Shown in pieces: positions 50,717-58,768 of a stretch of 64,000 nucleotides of DNA; the first letter of the stretch is position 1, and every line of letters starts with the position of its first letter. The notes beneath the pieces were generated by a model that saw nothing but the letters and a program-made list of their open reading frames with translations, did no database searches and had not been told where the DNA came from. The position numbers were made by a program, and so were the translations under genes. Source of the stretch: Actinocorallia sp039871655 (lineage in GTDB: Bacteria; Actinomycetota; Actinomycetes; Streptosporangiales; Streptosporangiaceae); the NCBI RefSeq assembly GCF_039871655.1, contig NZ_JBDPLZ010000007.1, positions 1 through 64,000 on the forward strand, in the 5' to 3' direction.

Positions 50717-52039
50717 ATGGAAACACTGATCGTGCTCGGTGGCGCGCTGCTGTTCTTCGTGCTGCTGATGGGTTCGATCGCCTTTCACGAGCTGGGGCAT
50801 CTGTCGTTCGCCAAGCTCTTCGGCGTCCGCACCACCCAGTACATGGTGGGGTTCGGCCCCACGCTGAAGTCCTGGCGCCGGGGCGAGACCGAGTACGGCG
50901 TCAAGTGGATCCCGCTCGGCGGTTACATCCGGATGATCGGCATGCTGCCGCCGCGCAAGGGCGACCCGGACGGGATGGTCCGCAGCTCCTCCACCGGCCG
51001 CTTCCAGATGCTCATCGACTCCGCCCGGGAGGGCGCGCTCGAAGAGGTCGGCCCCGGGGACGGGGACCGCGTCTTCTACGCCAAGAAGTGGTGGCAGAAG
51101 CTGCTCATCATGTTCGCCGGACCCGCCGCCAACCTGCTGCTGGCCGTGGTGTTCTTCGCCGTGCTGATCATGGGCCTGGGCACCCTGCAGTCCACCCCGA
51201 CGGTCTCCACCGTCTCCAAGTGCACCATCTCGGCCAAGGAGGCCTACCTCCCCGACGGCACCCTGCGCGAGTGCACTCCCGAGGAGACCGCGCGCTCCAC
51301 GCCCGCCGCCAAGGCCGGGCTGCGGCCGGGTGACACCTTCGTCTCCTTCGGCGGGCAGCGGATCGAGGACTACCCCCAGCTCCAGCAGCTGATCCGGAAG
51401 TCGGCCGACAAGACGGTCCCGGCCGTGGTCAGGCGGGACGGCAAGGAGATCCCGGTCTCCCTGGACATCACCGCCAACCAGATGCAGGACCTGAAGGACT
51501 CCGACAAGATCGTCACGGTCGGCTTCCTGGGCATCAGCCCGCTGATCGACCGGGTGCAGGGCGGGCCCGGCGACGTGGCCGCCCAGATGTCCGAGATGAC
51601 CACCCGGACCCTGGAGGCCTTCGTCAACCTGCCGGAGAAGATGGTCGGCATCTGGCACGCCGCCTTCAGCGGCGAGGAACGCGACCCGGAGGGGCCGATC
51701 GGCGTGGTCGGCGCCAGCCGCCTGGGCGGCGAGATCCTGGCCTCGGAGAACCCCGGGATGGAGAAGGTCGCCTGGTTCGTGGCGCTGCTGGCCTCCATCA
51801 ACTTCGCGGTCGGCATGTTCAACCTGATCCCGCTGCTACCGCTGGACGGCGGCCACATCGCGGGCTCCCTGTGGGAGGGCCTCAAGCGCGGCATCGCCCG
51901 GCTGCTGCGCCGCCCCGACCCCGGCTACGTGGACGTGGCCAAGCTGCTGCCCCTCACCTACGTGATGAGCATCACCCTGCTCGTCATGGGCGCGCTGCTG
52001 GTCTACGCCGACATCATCAACCCCGTCAGGTTCACCTGA
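50717..52039 (+). CDS. M50 site-2 protease, RseP/Rip1-like paralogue
   Basis: A 440-residue intramembrane metalloprotease. HELGH at residues 24-28, GVKWIPLGGYIRMIG, PDZ domain (AKAGLRPGDTFVSFGGQRIE), and FNLIPLLPLDGG. It is closely related to the protein at 47306 over its whole length. It follows the membrane protein by three bases. The two proteases probably arose by duplication and may have different substrates. Confidence 0.92.
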   Translation: METLIVLGGALLFFVLLMGSIAFHELGHLSFAKLFGVRTTQYMVGFGPTLKSWRRGETEYGVKWIPLGGYIRMIGMLPPRKGDPDGMVRSSSTGRFQMLIDSAREGALEEVGPGDGDRVFYAKKWWQKLLIMFAGPAANLLLAVVFFAVLIMGLGTLQSTPTVSTVSKCTISAKEAYLPDGTLRECTPEETARSTPAAKAGLRPGDTFVSFGGQRIEDYPQLQQLIRKSADKTVPAVVRRDGKEIPVSLDITANQMQDLKDSDKIVTVGFLGISPLIDRVQGGPGDVAAQMSEMTTRTLEAFVNLPEKMVGIWHAAFSGEERDPEGPIGVVGASRLGGEILASENPGMEKVAWFVALLASINFAVGMFNLIPLLPLDGGHIAGSLWEGLKRGIARLLRRPDPGYVDVAKLLPLTYVMSITLLVMGALLVYADIINPVRFT

Positions 52040-52090
52040 GAGAGACGATCCGATTACTTTCGGCACCCGAGAACGACTCTGCGAACTAGG

Positions 52091-52111
52091 ATGGCCACGC
52101 AACGTAGCCAT
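52091..52111. promoter_or_regulatory. Inverted repeat before the polyprenyl synthase
   Basis: ATGGCCACGCAACGTAGCCAT has nine-base arms with one mismatch around a three-base centre, 27 bases upstream of the polyprenyl synthase ATG. It is a candidate operator or hairpin; no regulator can be assigned. Confidence 0.35.
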
Positions 52112-52137
52112 TATCTGACTTTTCGTAGAGAGACTCC

Positions 52138-53145
52138 ATGACCGTCCTGCACGAGATATCCCGTCCGGCCTCCGCGACACTGGACTGGGGACGGGCCCTG
52201 GTCGAACCCGCGCTCCGCGAGGCCGTCGGCTCACTGCCCGAGACGGTCCGGCTGATCGCCGGCTACCACCGGGGCTGGTGGGACGCCGAAGGCAGACCGG
52301 CCGACTCCGGCGGCGAGGCGTTCCGCCCCACCCTGGCACTGCTGGCCGCCCGCGCCGTCGGCGGGCGGGCCGAGGACGCGGTGCCCGCGGCCGTGGCGGT
52401 CGAGCTGATCCACGACTTCTCGCTGCTGCACGACGACGTGATGGACTCAGGCGGGACCCGGCGGCGCCGGCCCGCCGCCTGGCGGGTCTTCGGCACCGGC
52501 CGGGCCATCCTCGCCGGAGACGTGCTGCTGGCCCTGGCCTTGAAGACGCCGGCCGCCACCGGCGACCCCGCCCGGGTGCTCACCACCGGGGTCCTGGACC
52601 TGCTCCACGGCCAGGAGCTCGACATGTCCTTCGAGTCGCGGGACGACGTGCTCCTGTCGGAGTGCGTCGCGATGGCCGTGGGCAAGACCGGCGCCCTGAT
52701 GCGCTGCGCCTGCGCCCTGGGCGCCGACGCGGGCGGCGGCTCCCCCGAGCAGGTGGCGGCGTTCGCGCTCTTCGGCGAGCATCTGGGCCTGGCCTTCCAA
52801 CACGCGGACGGCCTCCTGGGCATCTGGGGCGACCCTGCCGAGACGGGCAAACCCCTTTACTCCGACCTGATCAACCGCAAGAAGTCCCTCCCGGTCGTCG
52901 CCGCCCTCACCGCCGGCACCCCCGAGGCCCGCGCCCTGCACGACCTGTACCGCGGCCCCGGCCCCTTCGACCCGGCCGAGGCCGCCGCCCTCGTCGAGGC
53001 GGCCGGAGGCCGCGCCTGGAGCGTGGAGCGCCTGGCCCAGCTCCGCAACCAGGCCCTGGCCACCCTTCAGGCGGTCGCCCCCGACCCCTCCGCCCTCGCC
53101 GAACTCGCCGCCCTCGCGGACCTCGTCGTCGAGCACGCCCGCTGA
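52138..53145 (+). CDS. Polyprenyl diphosphate synthase-like, altered second Asp motif
   Basis: A 335-residue trans-isoprenyl diphosphate synthase. The first Asp-rich motif is intact: DDVMD at residues 99-103 followed by GGTRRRRPAAW. In the second, the expected DDxxG is ADGLLG, with Asp224 kept but Gly225 replacing the second Asp, followed by IWGDPAETGKP and LINRKKSLPVV. It should elongate allylic diphosphates with isopentenyl diphosphate, but the changed metal site may alter rate or role. ATG 52138 has no obvious strong ribosome site. Confidence 0.85.
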   Translation: MTVLHEISRPASATLDWGRALVEPALREAVGSLPETVRLIAGYHRGWWDAEGRPADSGGEAFRPTLALLAARAVGGRAEDAVPAAVAVELIHDFSLLHDDVMDSGGTRRRRPAAWRVFGTGRAILAGDVLLALALKTPAATGDPARVLTTGVLDLLHGQELDMSFESRDDVLLSECVAMAVGKTGALMRCACALGADAGGGSPEQVAAFALFGEHLGLAFQHADGLLGIWGDPAETGKPLYSDLINRKKSLPVVAALTAGTPEARALHDLYRGPGPFDPAEAAALVEAAGGRAWSVERLAQLRNQALATLQAVAPDPSALAELAALADLVVEHAR

Positions 53146-53177
53146 CCGCCGGCGCACCGGCCTTTGGGCCGGCCGGG

Positions 53178-53759
53178 TCAGCGGCTCCAGCGAGGGTCGC
53201 GGCCCGAGGCAGCCAGGGCCCGGTCGAAGAGGGAGGCGGAGGCCGGGAGCGCGACCGGGTCGGCGAAGCCCTGATAGCTGCGGTACAGGTCACCGTGCTC
53301 CTCCACCACGCGCAGGACGAGCGCGGCGGACTCGTCGCCGATGCGGAAGTCCTCGCCGATGGAGCGGGCGACGTCCCAGCCGTGGACGGCCATCTCCTTG
53401 ACGATCATTTCGGCGACCTGCGAGGCGGGCGCCGCGTGGCCGCCGCCGAAGGAGACCTCCCCCTCCCAGGCCGCGGGGTCCGACCAGGCCTCCAGGGCGC
53501 GGTCGAGCTGGGCGGCGTAAGCGGCGGGCCAGTCCTCCTCGGCGGCGAAGTCGCGCTCGACCAGCTCCTGGGGGAGCTGCTTCTTCAGCGCCCGGTGCTC
53601 CAGCCCGTAGGAGGTGTAGAGCACCCAGTGGTTCACCAGGGTCCGCAGGTCGAAGTCCGAGCAGGTCGTGGGCCCGTCCAGGCTGTGGCCGGGCACCTTC
53701 CCGGCGATCCGCGCCGCTTCCCCTGCGCACTCGGTCATGGCCTTGTATGTTTCGTTCAT
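53178..53759 (-). CDS. TIGR03086/DinB-like mycothiol-dependent enzyme
   Basis: A 193-residue four-helix-bundle protein of the mycothiol maleylpyruvate isomerase/DinB-like superfamily. Motifs DFDLRTLVNHWVLYT near residues 45-60 and KEMAVHGWDVARSIGED carry likely metal-ligand His. Typical N-terminus with a Cys/Asp segment TTCSDFD. ATG 53759 starts the protein. It diverges from the AraC-family gene with a 35-base gap, so the AraC protein may control it. Confidence 0.8.
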   Translation of the reverse strand: MNETYKAMTECAGEAARIAGKVPGHSLDGPTTCSDFDLRTLVNHWVLYTSYGLEHRALKKQLPQELVERDFAAEEDWPAAYAAQLDRALEAWSDPAAWEGEVSFGGGHAAPASQVAEMIVKEMAVHGWDVARSIGEDFRIGDESAALVLRVVEEHGDLYRSYQGFADPVALPASASLFDRALAASGRDPRWSR

Positions 53760-53794
53760 ACATTCGAAACTAGCCTTCCACACGGGGGACGGTC

Positions 53795-54604
53795 TTGGAG
53801 AAACGCGACGGCGACGCGGACACGGCGGTGAAGGCCCGGGGCGTCCTGCACCTCGCCGAACAGGCCCGTTACGTCGATCTGACCCAGCACGCGCCGAGCG
53901 CGCCCCTCGCGCCGTACGTCGAGCACTACTGGTGCGTCCGCTGGCGGGTCGACGAGGTCTACGAGGCGAAGGTCCTCAGCCACCCCAACATCCACCTGAC
54001 GATGGAGCCGGAGGGCACGTTCGTCTACGGCGTCCCCCGCGGCCTGTTCGTCCGCAGGCTGGAGGGCCGCGCCCACGCCCTGGGCGTGAAGTTCCGCGCC
54101 GGGGCGTTCCGCGCCTTCCACGGCTCGCCCGTCGCCGGGCTCCTCGACCGCCGCGTCCCCGCCTCCGAGTGCTTCGGCCCCGAGGCCGACGGCCTCGGCA
54201 GGGCGGTCCAGGCCGCCGCCGAGCCGGCCGAGATGGCGGCGCTGGCCGACGCGTTCCTCCTCGCCCGAATCCCTCCGCGCCCCGACCCCGACGCCCTGCG
54301 GGCCGCCGAGATCGTCGACCGGTTCACCACCGGGTCCTCCCTCTTCCGCGTCGGCGAGGCCGCCTTCGCCGCGGGCCTGTCCGTGCGCGCCCTGCAGCGC
54401 CTGTTCGCCGAGTACGTGGGCGCCTCCCCCAAGTGGGTCCTGCGCCGCGCCCGCCTCCACGAGGTCGCCGCCCGCGCCGAGGCGCGGGACCGGATCGACT
54501 GGCCGGCCCTCGCCGCGGAGCTCGGCTACTGCGACCAGTCCCATCTCATCCGCGACTTCACCGCGGCCGTGGGTGAACCCCCGGGCCGCTACTCCGGTTC
54601 CTGA
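53795..54604 (+). CDS. AraC-family regulator
   Basis: A 269-residue regulator. The N-terminal domain (PYVEHYWCVRWRV, HPNIHLTMEPEGTFVYGV, LGVKFRAGAFRAFHG) is the common sensory domain of this AraC subgroup. The C-terminal HTH is LSVRALQRLFAEYVGASPKW then LGYCDQSHLIRDFTAAVGEP. TTG 53795 with a G-rich site upstream is the start. It diverges from the DinB-like gene. Confidence 0.88.
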   Translation: MEKRDGDADTAVKARGVLHLAEQARYVDLTQHAPSAPLAPYVEHYWCVRWRVDEVYEAKVLSHPNIHLTMEPEGTFVYGVPRGLFVRRLEGRAHALGVKFRAGAFRAFHGSPVAGLLDRRVPASECFGPEADGLGRAVQAAAEPAEMAALADAFLLARIPPRPDPDALRAAEIVDRFTTGSSLFRVGEAAFAAGLSVRALQRLFAEYVGASPKWVLRRARLHEVAARAEARDRIDWPALAAELGYCDQSHLIRDFTAAVGEPPGRYSGS

Positions 54605-54667
54605 ACGGCCCGTCTCCGCGCAGGCCAGAGGCCGCGCGGTCTTGGCAGAAGCACCCCGGGTACGCCA

Positions 54668-54687
54668 CAGTGGAAACACTGTTTCCA
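54668..54687. promoter_or_regulatory. Operator CAGTGGAAACACTGTTTCCA
   Basis: It contains a perfect inverted repeat, TGGAAACA-C-TGTTTCCA at 54671-54687, 17 bases before the SDR start. Seventeen of 20 bases match the site at 57001-57020 before the FAD dehydrogenase, which implies one regulator for both genes. Confidence 0.7.
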
Positions 54688-54704
54688 TCTGAAGGGTTCT
54701 GGTC

Positions 54705-55523
54705 GTGCACTACGTGATCATCGGCTGTGGAAATGTCGGCATGGAGCTGGCCCGGCGCTGGAAGGCGGCCGGGCACCGGGTCACCGGGACCACGACCACC
54801 CCGGATCGGGTGGGTGAGCTCCAGGAGGTCTGCTCCGATGTCGCGGTGCTGCGCGGCAGCGACCGGGAGGCGGTGGAGAAGGCCACGCGGGGCGCCGACG
54901 CCGTCGTGCTGACGGTGAGCCCGCGGATCTCCCGGTCCTTCGACGCCGAGTCGCGGATCGCCGAGTACGCCGACACCCTCACCGCCAGCGCCGCCACCGC
55001 GGCGGCCGTGCACCCGCGGGTCGTGTTCACCAGCTCCGTGTCGGTGTACGGGGCCGGTACGGGCGACGTCGTGGACGAGTCGACGCCGCCGACCGACGAC
55101 GACGACGCCTCCCCGCGCAACTTCGCCTCCGGGGAGGAGGCCGTCCTGTCCACCGCCCGCGGCGCCGTCGTGCGCATCCCGGACGTCTACGGGCACCCCC
55201 GCGACATCGACTACCCGAGCCGCGTGAAGATGGCCCACGAGATGCTGGGCGGCAGCGTCCCGTTCTCGGCCGAGTCGCTGCTGTACCGCATCGATTACCG
55301 CGACGCCGCCGCCGCACTGGCCTTCGTCGTGGAGAACGAGCTCACCGGCGTCTACAACGCCGTCCCGGACGAGACGGTCCCCCCGACCAACGAGCAGGCG
55401 TTCGGTGAGATCTGCGCCGCCGAGGGCCTGCCGCCGCTGTCCTTCCGCGGCGAGATCAAGACCCCGACCATGCCGGTCTCCTCGGCCAAGCTGCGCGCGG
55501 CGGGCTTCAAGTTCGCCCACTGA
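54705..55523 (+). CDS. NAD(P)-dependent epimerase/reductase (extended SDR-like)
   Basis: A 272-residue Rossmann protein. N-terminus YVIIGCGNVGMELARRW binds the dinucleotide; VVFTSSVSVYGAGTG holds the usual Ser-Tyr region, and later VYNAVPDE is typical of the epimerase family. A classical YxxxK is not clear, so activity is uncertain. GTG 54705 is preceded by GAAGGG. An operator with perfect symmetry lies just upstream and matches one before the FAD dehydrogenase on the other side. Confidence 0.8.
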   Translation: MHYVIIGCGNVGMELARRWKAAGHRVTGTTTTPDRVGELQEVCSDVAVLRGSDREAVEKATRGADAVVLTVSPRISRSFDAESRIAEYADTLTASAATAAAVHPRVVFTSSVSVYGAGTGDVVDESTPPTDDDDASPRNFASGEEAVLSTARGAVVRIPDVYGHPRDIDYPSRVKMAHEMLGGSVPFSAESLLYRIDYRDAAAALAFVVENELTGVYNAVPDETVPPTNEQAFGEICAAEGLPPLSFRGEIKTPTMPVSSAKLRAAGFKFAH

Positions 55524-55571
55524 AGCCCGAGCCGCCCCCGCCGAACCCCCACCGGGGGCCAGGCGGGGTGG

Positions 55572-56975
55572 TCACGCCCCCGCCAGGCTCCTGCCGACGA
55601 TCCTGCCGAACGCCATGGCGGGGGTGAGGCACATCCCCGAGCAGAACGCGTTGCCGTTCACCGCGGCCGAACCGATGACCTCGCCGACCGCGTACAGGCC
55701 GGGGATGACCCGCCCGTCCTCGCGCCGGACGCGCAGCCGCTCGTCCACGTCCAGCCCGGCGAAGGTGATGAGCGTGACGGGGTGGTTCTCGATCGCGTAG
55801 AAGGGCGCCTCGACGATCGGGGCGGGCAGGTGGGTGCGCCCGAAGTCGTCGTCGCGGCCGGCGGCCACCGCCTTGTTGTACCTCTCCACGCCCTCGGCCA
55901 GGCCCTCCGGCGAGATCCCCGCCAGGGCCGCCAGCGACGCCAGGTCGTCGGCCTTGTGGACGCCGCGCCGCGCTCCGCACCTGGCGTCCAGTTCCTCGGG
56001 GGTCCAGCCGTGCACCATCGGCCGGGACTCCCGCAGCGCGCGGGAGTCGAAGACCATCCAGAAGGTCATCCGGTCGATGCCGGTCAGCTTCCGTTCCTTG
56101 TGGTCGATGCTCGGGTCGTCCTCGGCGACCCACCGCCGCCCGTGCCGGTCCACGTAGATCTCCCACGGCGGACGCTCGGGCGCCGTCAGCTGCGGCCGGT
56201 GCAGCCAGTCGACCCGCAGGTCCCCGCCTTCGGGCGGCAGCCCGCCGAAGGTCGGGATGTACTTGCCGAGGCCCTGGATCGCGGCGCCGGCCTCCCGGCC
56301 CATGATCACTCCGTCTCCGGTGGACGTGGGGGCGGCGGACGTCGTCAGCGGGGCGCCCTCCAGCTCGGCGAACAGCTCGGGCGCGTAGCCGAAGCCGCCG
56401 GTGGCCAGCACCACCGAGGGGGCGCGGAACTCCTGCCCGCCGGTGGTCACGACGCCGACGACGGCCTCTCCCTCGGTCAGCAGCCCGGCGACCCCCGTCC
56501 CGCAGCGGACCTCCACCTTCCCCGACGCCAGGTGCGGTTCCAGCAGCACGCCCAGCACCCGGAGGATCTCCGGTCCGCCCGGCGTCTCGGACGCGTGCAC
56601 CGTCCGGGGCGTCCGGTACTGCTCGTGCCCGTGCACGATCCGGGGCGTGGCCGGGTCGATGGTGTAGCCGGCGTCCAGCAGCCATTCCAGCACCGCGGGC
56701 TGTTCGGCCAGGGAGAGGCGGGTGAGGTCCTGCCGTCCGGTCCCCCGGCTGATCCGCCGGACGTCCTCCCAGTGCGCCTCGACGTCGTCCTCGATGCCGC
56801 GCTCGCGCTGCGCGGAGAACCCGCCGGCCGACAGGTGCCCTCCGGAGTAGGGCAGCGCTCCCCCGATCCGGTCCGCCTTCTCCAGGACCAGGACGGAGCC
56901 GCCCGCCTCCGCCGCGGCGATCGCGCACGCCAGCCCGCCGGGCCCCGCTCCGACCACGATCATTTCCGCCGGCAT
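55572..56975 (-). CDS. FAD-binding dehydrogenase, fumarate reductase/ketosteroid dehydrogenase type
   Basis: A 467-residue flavoprotein. FAD motif VVGAGPGGLACAIAAAEAGG then LVLEKADRIGG, a middle substrate domain (LSAGGFSAQ, VLATGGFGYAPELFAE), and the C-terminal FAD segment GLYAVGEVIGSAAVNGNAF then CLTPAMAFGRIVG. It belongs to the fumarate reductase/3-ketosteroid-delta1-dehydrogenase group; substrate unknown. ATG 56975 has GGAGG upstream. It converges on the SDR gene and shares its operator. Confidence 0.87.
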   Translation of the reverse strand: MPAEMIVVGAGPGGLACAIAAAEAGGSVLVLEKADRIGGALPYSGGHLSAGGFSAQRERGIEDDVEAHWEDVRRISRGTGRQDLTRLSLAEQPAVLEWLLDAGYTIDPATPRIVHGHEQYRTPRTVHASETPGGPEILRVLGVLLEPHLASGKVEVRCGTGVAGLLTEGEAVVGVVTTGGQEFRAPSVVLATGGFGYAPELFAELEGAPLTTSAAPTSTGDGVIMGREAGAAIQGLGKYIPTFGGLPPEGGDLRVDWLHRPQLTAPERPPWEIYVDRHGRRWVAEDDPSIDHKERKLTGIDRMTFWMVFDSRALRESRPMVHGWTPEELDARCGARRGVHKADDLASLAALAGISPEGLAEGVERYNKAVAAGRDDDFGRTHLPAPIVEAPFYAIENHPVTLITFAGLDVDERLRVRREDGRVIPGLYAVGEVIGSAAVNGNAFCSGMCLTPAMAFGRIVGRSLAGA

Positions 56976-57000
56976 CGCGCCTCCCACCCGCATGTTCCTT

Positions 57001-57020
57001 CAGTGGATACAGTGTTTCCT
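57001..57020. promoter_or_regulatory. Operator CAGTGGATACAGTGTTTCCT
   Basis: It lies 25 bases before the FAD dehydrogenase start and matches the site at 54668-54687 at 17 of 20 positions. The inverted arms GGATACA/TGTTTCC have one mismatch. Confidence 0.65.
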
Positions 57021-57060
57021 TTGGGGAGCCGCCCGGTCAACAACGGGGCCGGTAACGGGA

Positions 57061-57098
57061 CGAGGCCCCGCCCGACACGACGGTCGGGCGGGGCCTCG
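57061..57098 (-). terminator. Strong hairpin terminator after glyA
   Basis: A perfect 16-base-pair stem (CGAGGCCCCGCCCGAC with its complement) and a six-base loop, 27 bases after the glyA stop. It closes the gcvT-gcvH-glyA operon. Confidence 0.85.
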
Positions 57099-57125
57099 CT
57101 CACGGATCCGGTGGTCCGGGAAGGC

Positions 57126-58385
57126 TCACAGGTCCGGGTAGAGCGGGTGCCGGTCGGCCAGCGCCTTGACCCGGGCGCTCAGCGCCGAGGCGTCGAACTC
57201 CGGCTGCAGGGCCAGCGCGAGGATGTCGGCGACCTCCTCGAAGTCCTCCCTGCCGAAACCGCGGGTGGCCAGCGCCGGGGTGCCGATCCGCAGCCCGGAG
57301 GTCACCATCGGCGGACGCGGATCGTTCGGGACGGCGTTGCGGTTGACCGTGATGCCGATCTCGTGCAGCCGGTCCTCGGCGTCCCGCCCGGTCAGCTCGG
57401 AGTCCACCAGGTCGACCAGGACCAGGTGCACGTCCGTGCCGCCGGTCAGCACCTTCACCCCGGCCTTGGCCGCGTCCTCCTGGAGCAGCCGGGCGGCGAT
57501 GACCTGGGCTCCCTCCAGGGTGCGCCGCTGGCGGTCCTTGAACTCCTCGGACGCCGCGATCTTGAGCGCGACGGCCTTGGCCGCGATCACGTGCTCCAGC
57601 GGACCGCCCTGCATGCCCGGGAAGACCGCGGAGTTGATCTTCTTGCCGAGCTCCTCCCTGGCCAGGATCAGGCCGCCGCGAGGACCGCCCAGGGTCTTGT
57701 GCGTGGTGGTCGTGACGATGTCGGCGTACGGCACCGGGGACGGGTGCAGCCCCGCCGCCACCAGGCCGGCGAAGTGCGCCATGTCGACGAACAGCAGCGC
57801 GCCGACGGAGTCGGCGATCTCGCGGAACCGGGCGAAGTCCAACTGGCGCGGGTAGGCCGACCAGCCGGCGACGATCATCTTGGGCCGGTGCTCGGCGGCC
57901 AGCGCCGCGACCTCGTCCATGTCGACCAGGCCGTCGGACTCCCGGACGTGGTAGGGCACCACGTTCAGGAACTTGCCCGAGTAGTTCAGCCGCATGCCGT
58001 GGGTCAGGTGCCCGCCGTGCGCCAGGTCGAGGCCGAGGATGGTGTCGCCGTGGTCGAGCAGCGCGAAGTACACGGCCGTGTTGGCCTGCGCCCCCGAGTG
58101 CGGCTGGACGTTGGCGTGCTCGGCCCCGAACAGCGCCTTGGCCCGGTCGATGGCCAGCTGCTCGGTGACGTCGACGTACTCGCAGCCGCCGTAGTAGCGG
58201 CGGCCCGGGTAGCCCTCGGCATACTTGTTGGTGAGGACCGACCCCTGCGCCTCGAGCACCGCCACCGGAGCGAAGTTCTCCGAGGCGATCATCTCCAGGG
58301 TGTGCTGCTGGCGGCCCAGTTCGGCCCTGACCGCCTCGTGGACCTCGGGGTCGACGTCGGACAGGTGCTGGAAAAGGGTGCTCAT
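57126..58385 (-). CDS. glyA: Serine hydroxymethyltransferase
   Basis: A 419-residue PLP enzyme: MIASENFAPVAVLEAQGSVL, GGCEYVD, THKTLGGPRGG with PLP Lys230, and NRNAVPNDPRPP. It interconverts serine and glycine with methylene-tetrahydrofolate in the cytoplasm. The length is normal. Start overlaps the gcvH stop by four bases, so it belongs to the riboswitch-controlled glycine operon. Here it can turn excess glycine and one-carbon units into serine. Confidence 0.97.
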   Translation of the reverse strand: MSTLFQHLSDVDPEVHEAVRAELGRQQHTLEMIASENFAPVAVLEAQGSVLTNKYAEGYPGRRYYGGCEYVDVTEQLAIDRAKALFGAEHANVQPHSGAQANTAVYFALLDHGDTILGLDLAHGGHLTHGMRLNYSGKFLNVVPYHVRESDGLVDMDEVAALAAEHRPKMIVAGWSAYPRQLDFARFREIADSVGALLFVDMAHFAGLVAAGLHPSPVPYADIVTTTTHKTLGGPRGGLILAREELGKKINSAVFPGMQGGPLEHVIAAKAVALKIAASEEFKDRQRRTLEGAQVIAARLLQEDAAKAGVKVLTGGTDVHLVLVDLVDSELTGRDAEDRLHEIGITVNRNAVPNDPRPPMVTSGLRIGTPALATRGFGREDFEEVADILALALQPEFDASALSARVKALADRHPLYPDL

Positions 58386-58768
58386 GCTTCCTCGATGATC
58401 TTTGAGTAGGCCTCGGCGTCGAGCAGGTCCGGGTTGTCGTCGTCGATCCGGATGCGGTACAGCCAGCCCTCTCCGTACGGGTCGGCGTTGATCGTGCCGG
58501 GGTCCTCGGTGACGGCCTGGTTGACGGCCACGACCTCGCCGGAGAGCGGCGAGTAGATGTCGGAGACCGACTTGGTGGACTCGGCCTCGCCGCAGGGCTC
58601 GCCGGCGGTCACCGTCTGCCCCTCCTCGGGCAGCGAGACGTACACGATGTCGCCGAGGGCGTCGGCGGCGTAGTCGGTGATCCCGACGGTCACGATGCCG
58701 TCCTCACCGTCCAGGCCCGAGACCCATTCGTGCTCCTCGGTGTAACGGAGCTGCTCAGGAACGCTCAC
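58382..58768 (-). CDS. gcvH: Glycine cleavage system H protein
   Basis: A 128-residue lipoyl carrier protein: YTEEHEWV, GITDYAADALGDIVYVSLPE, and the lipoylation site ESTKSVSDIYSPLSGEVV with Lys66. It shuttles the aminomethyl group between the P, T and L proteins. GTG 58768 overlaps the gcvT stop (GTGA) and has AGGAGA seven bases upstream. Confidence 0.96.
   Translation of the reverse strand: MSVPEQLRYTEEHEWVSGLDGEDGIVTVGITDYAADALGDIVYVSLPEEGQTVTAGEPCGEAESTKSVSDIYSPLSGEVVAVNQAVTEDPGTINADPYGEGWLYRIRIDDDNPDLLDAEAYSKIIEEA

Noticed and set aside
52138..53145. Polyprenyl synthase as cargo of a family 2 encapsulin
   Set aside because: No encapsulin shell gene or terpene cyclase lies in the window.
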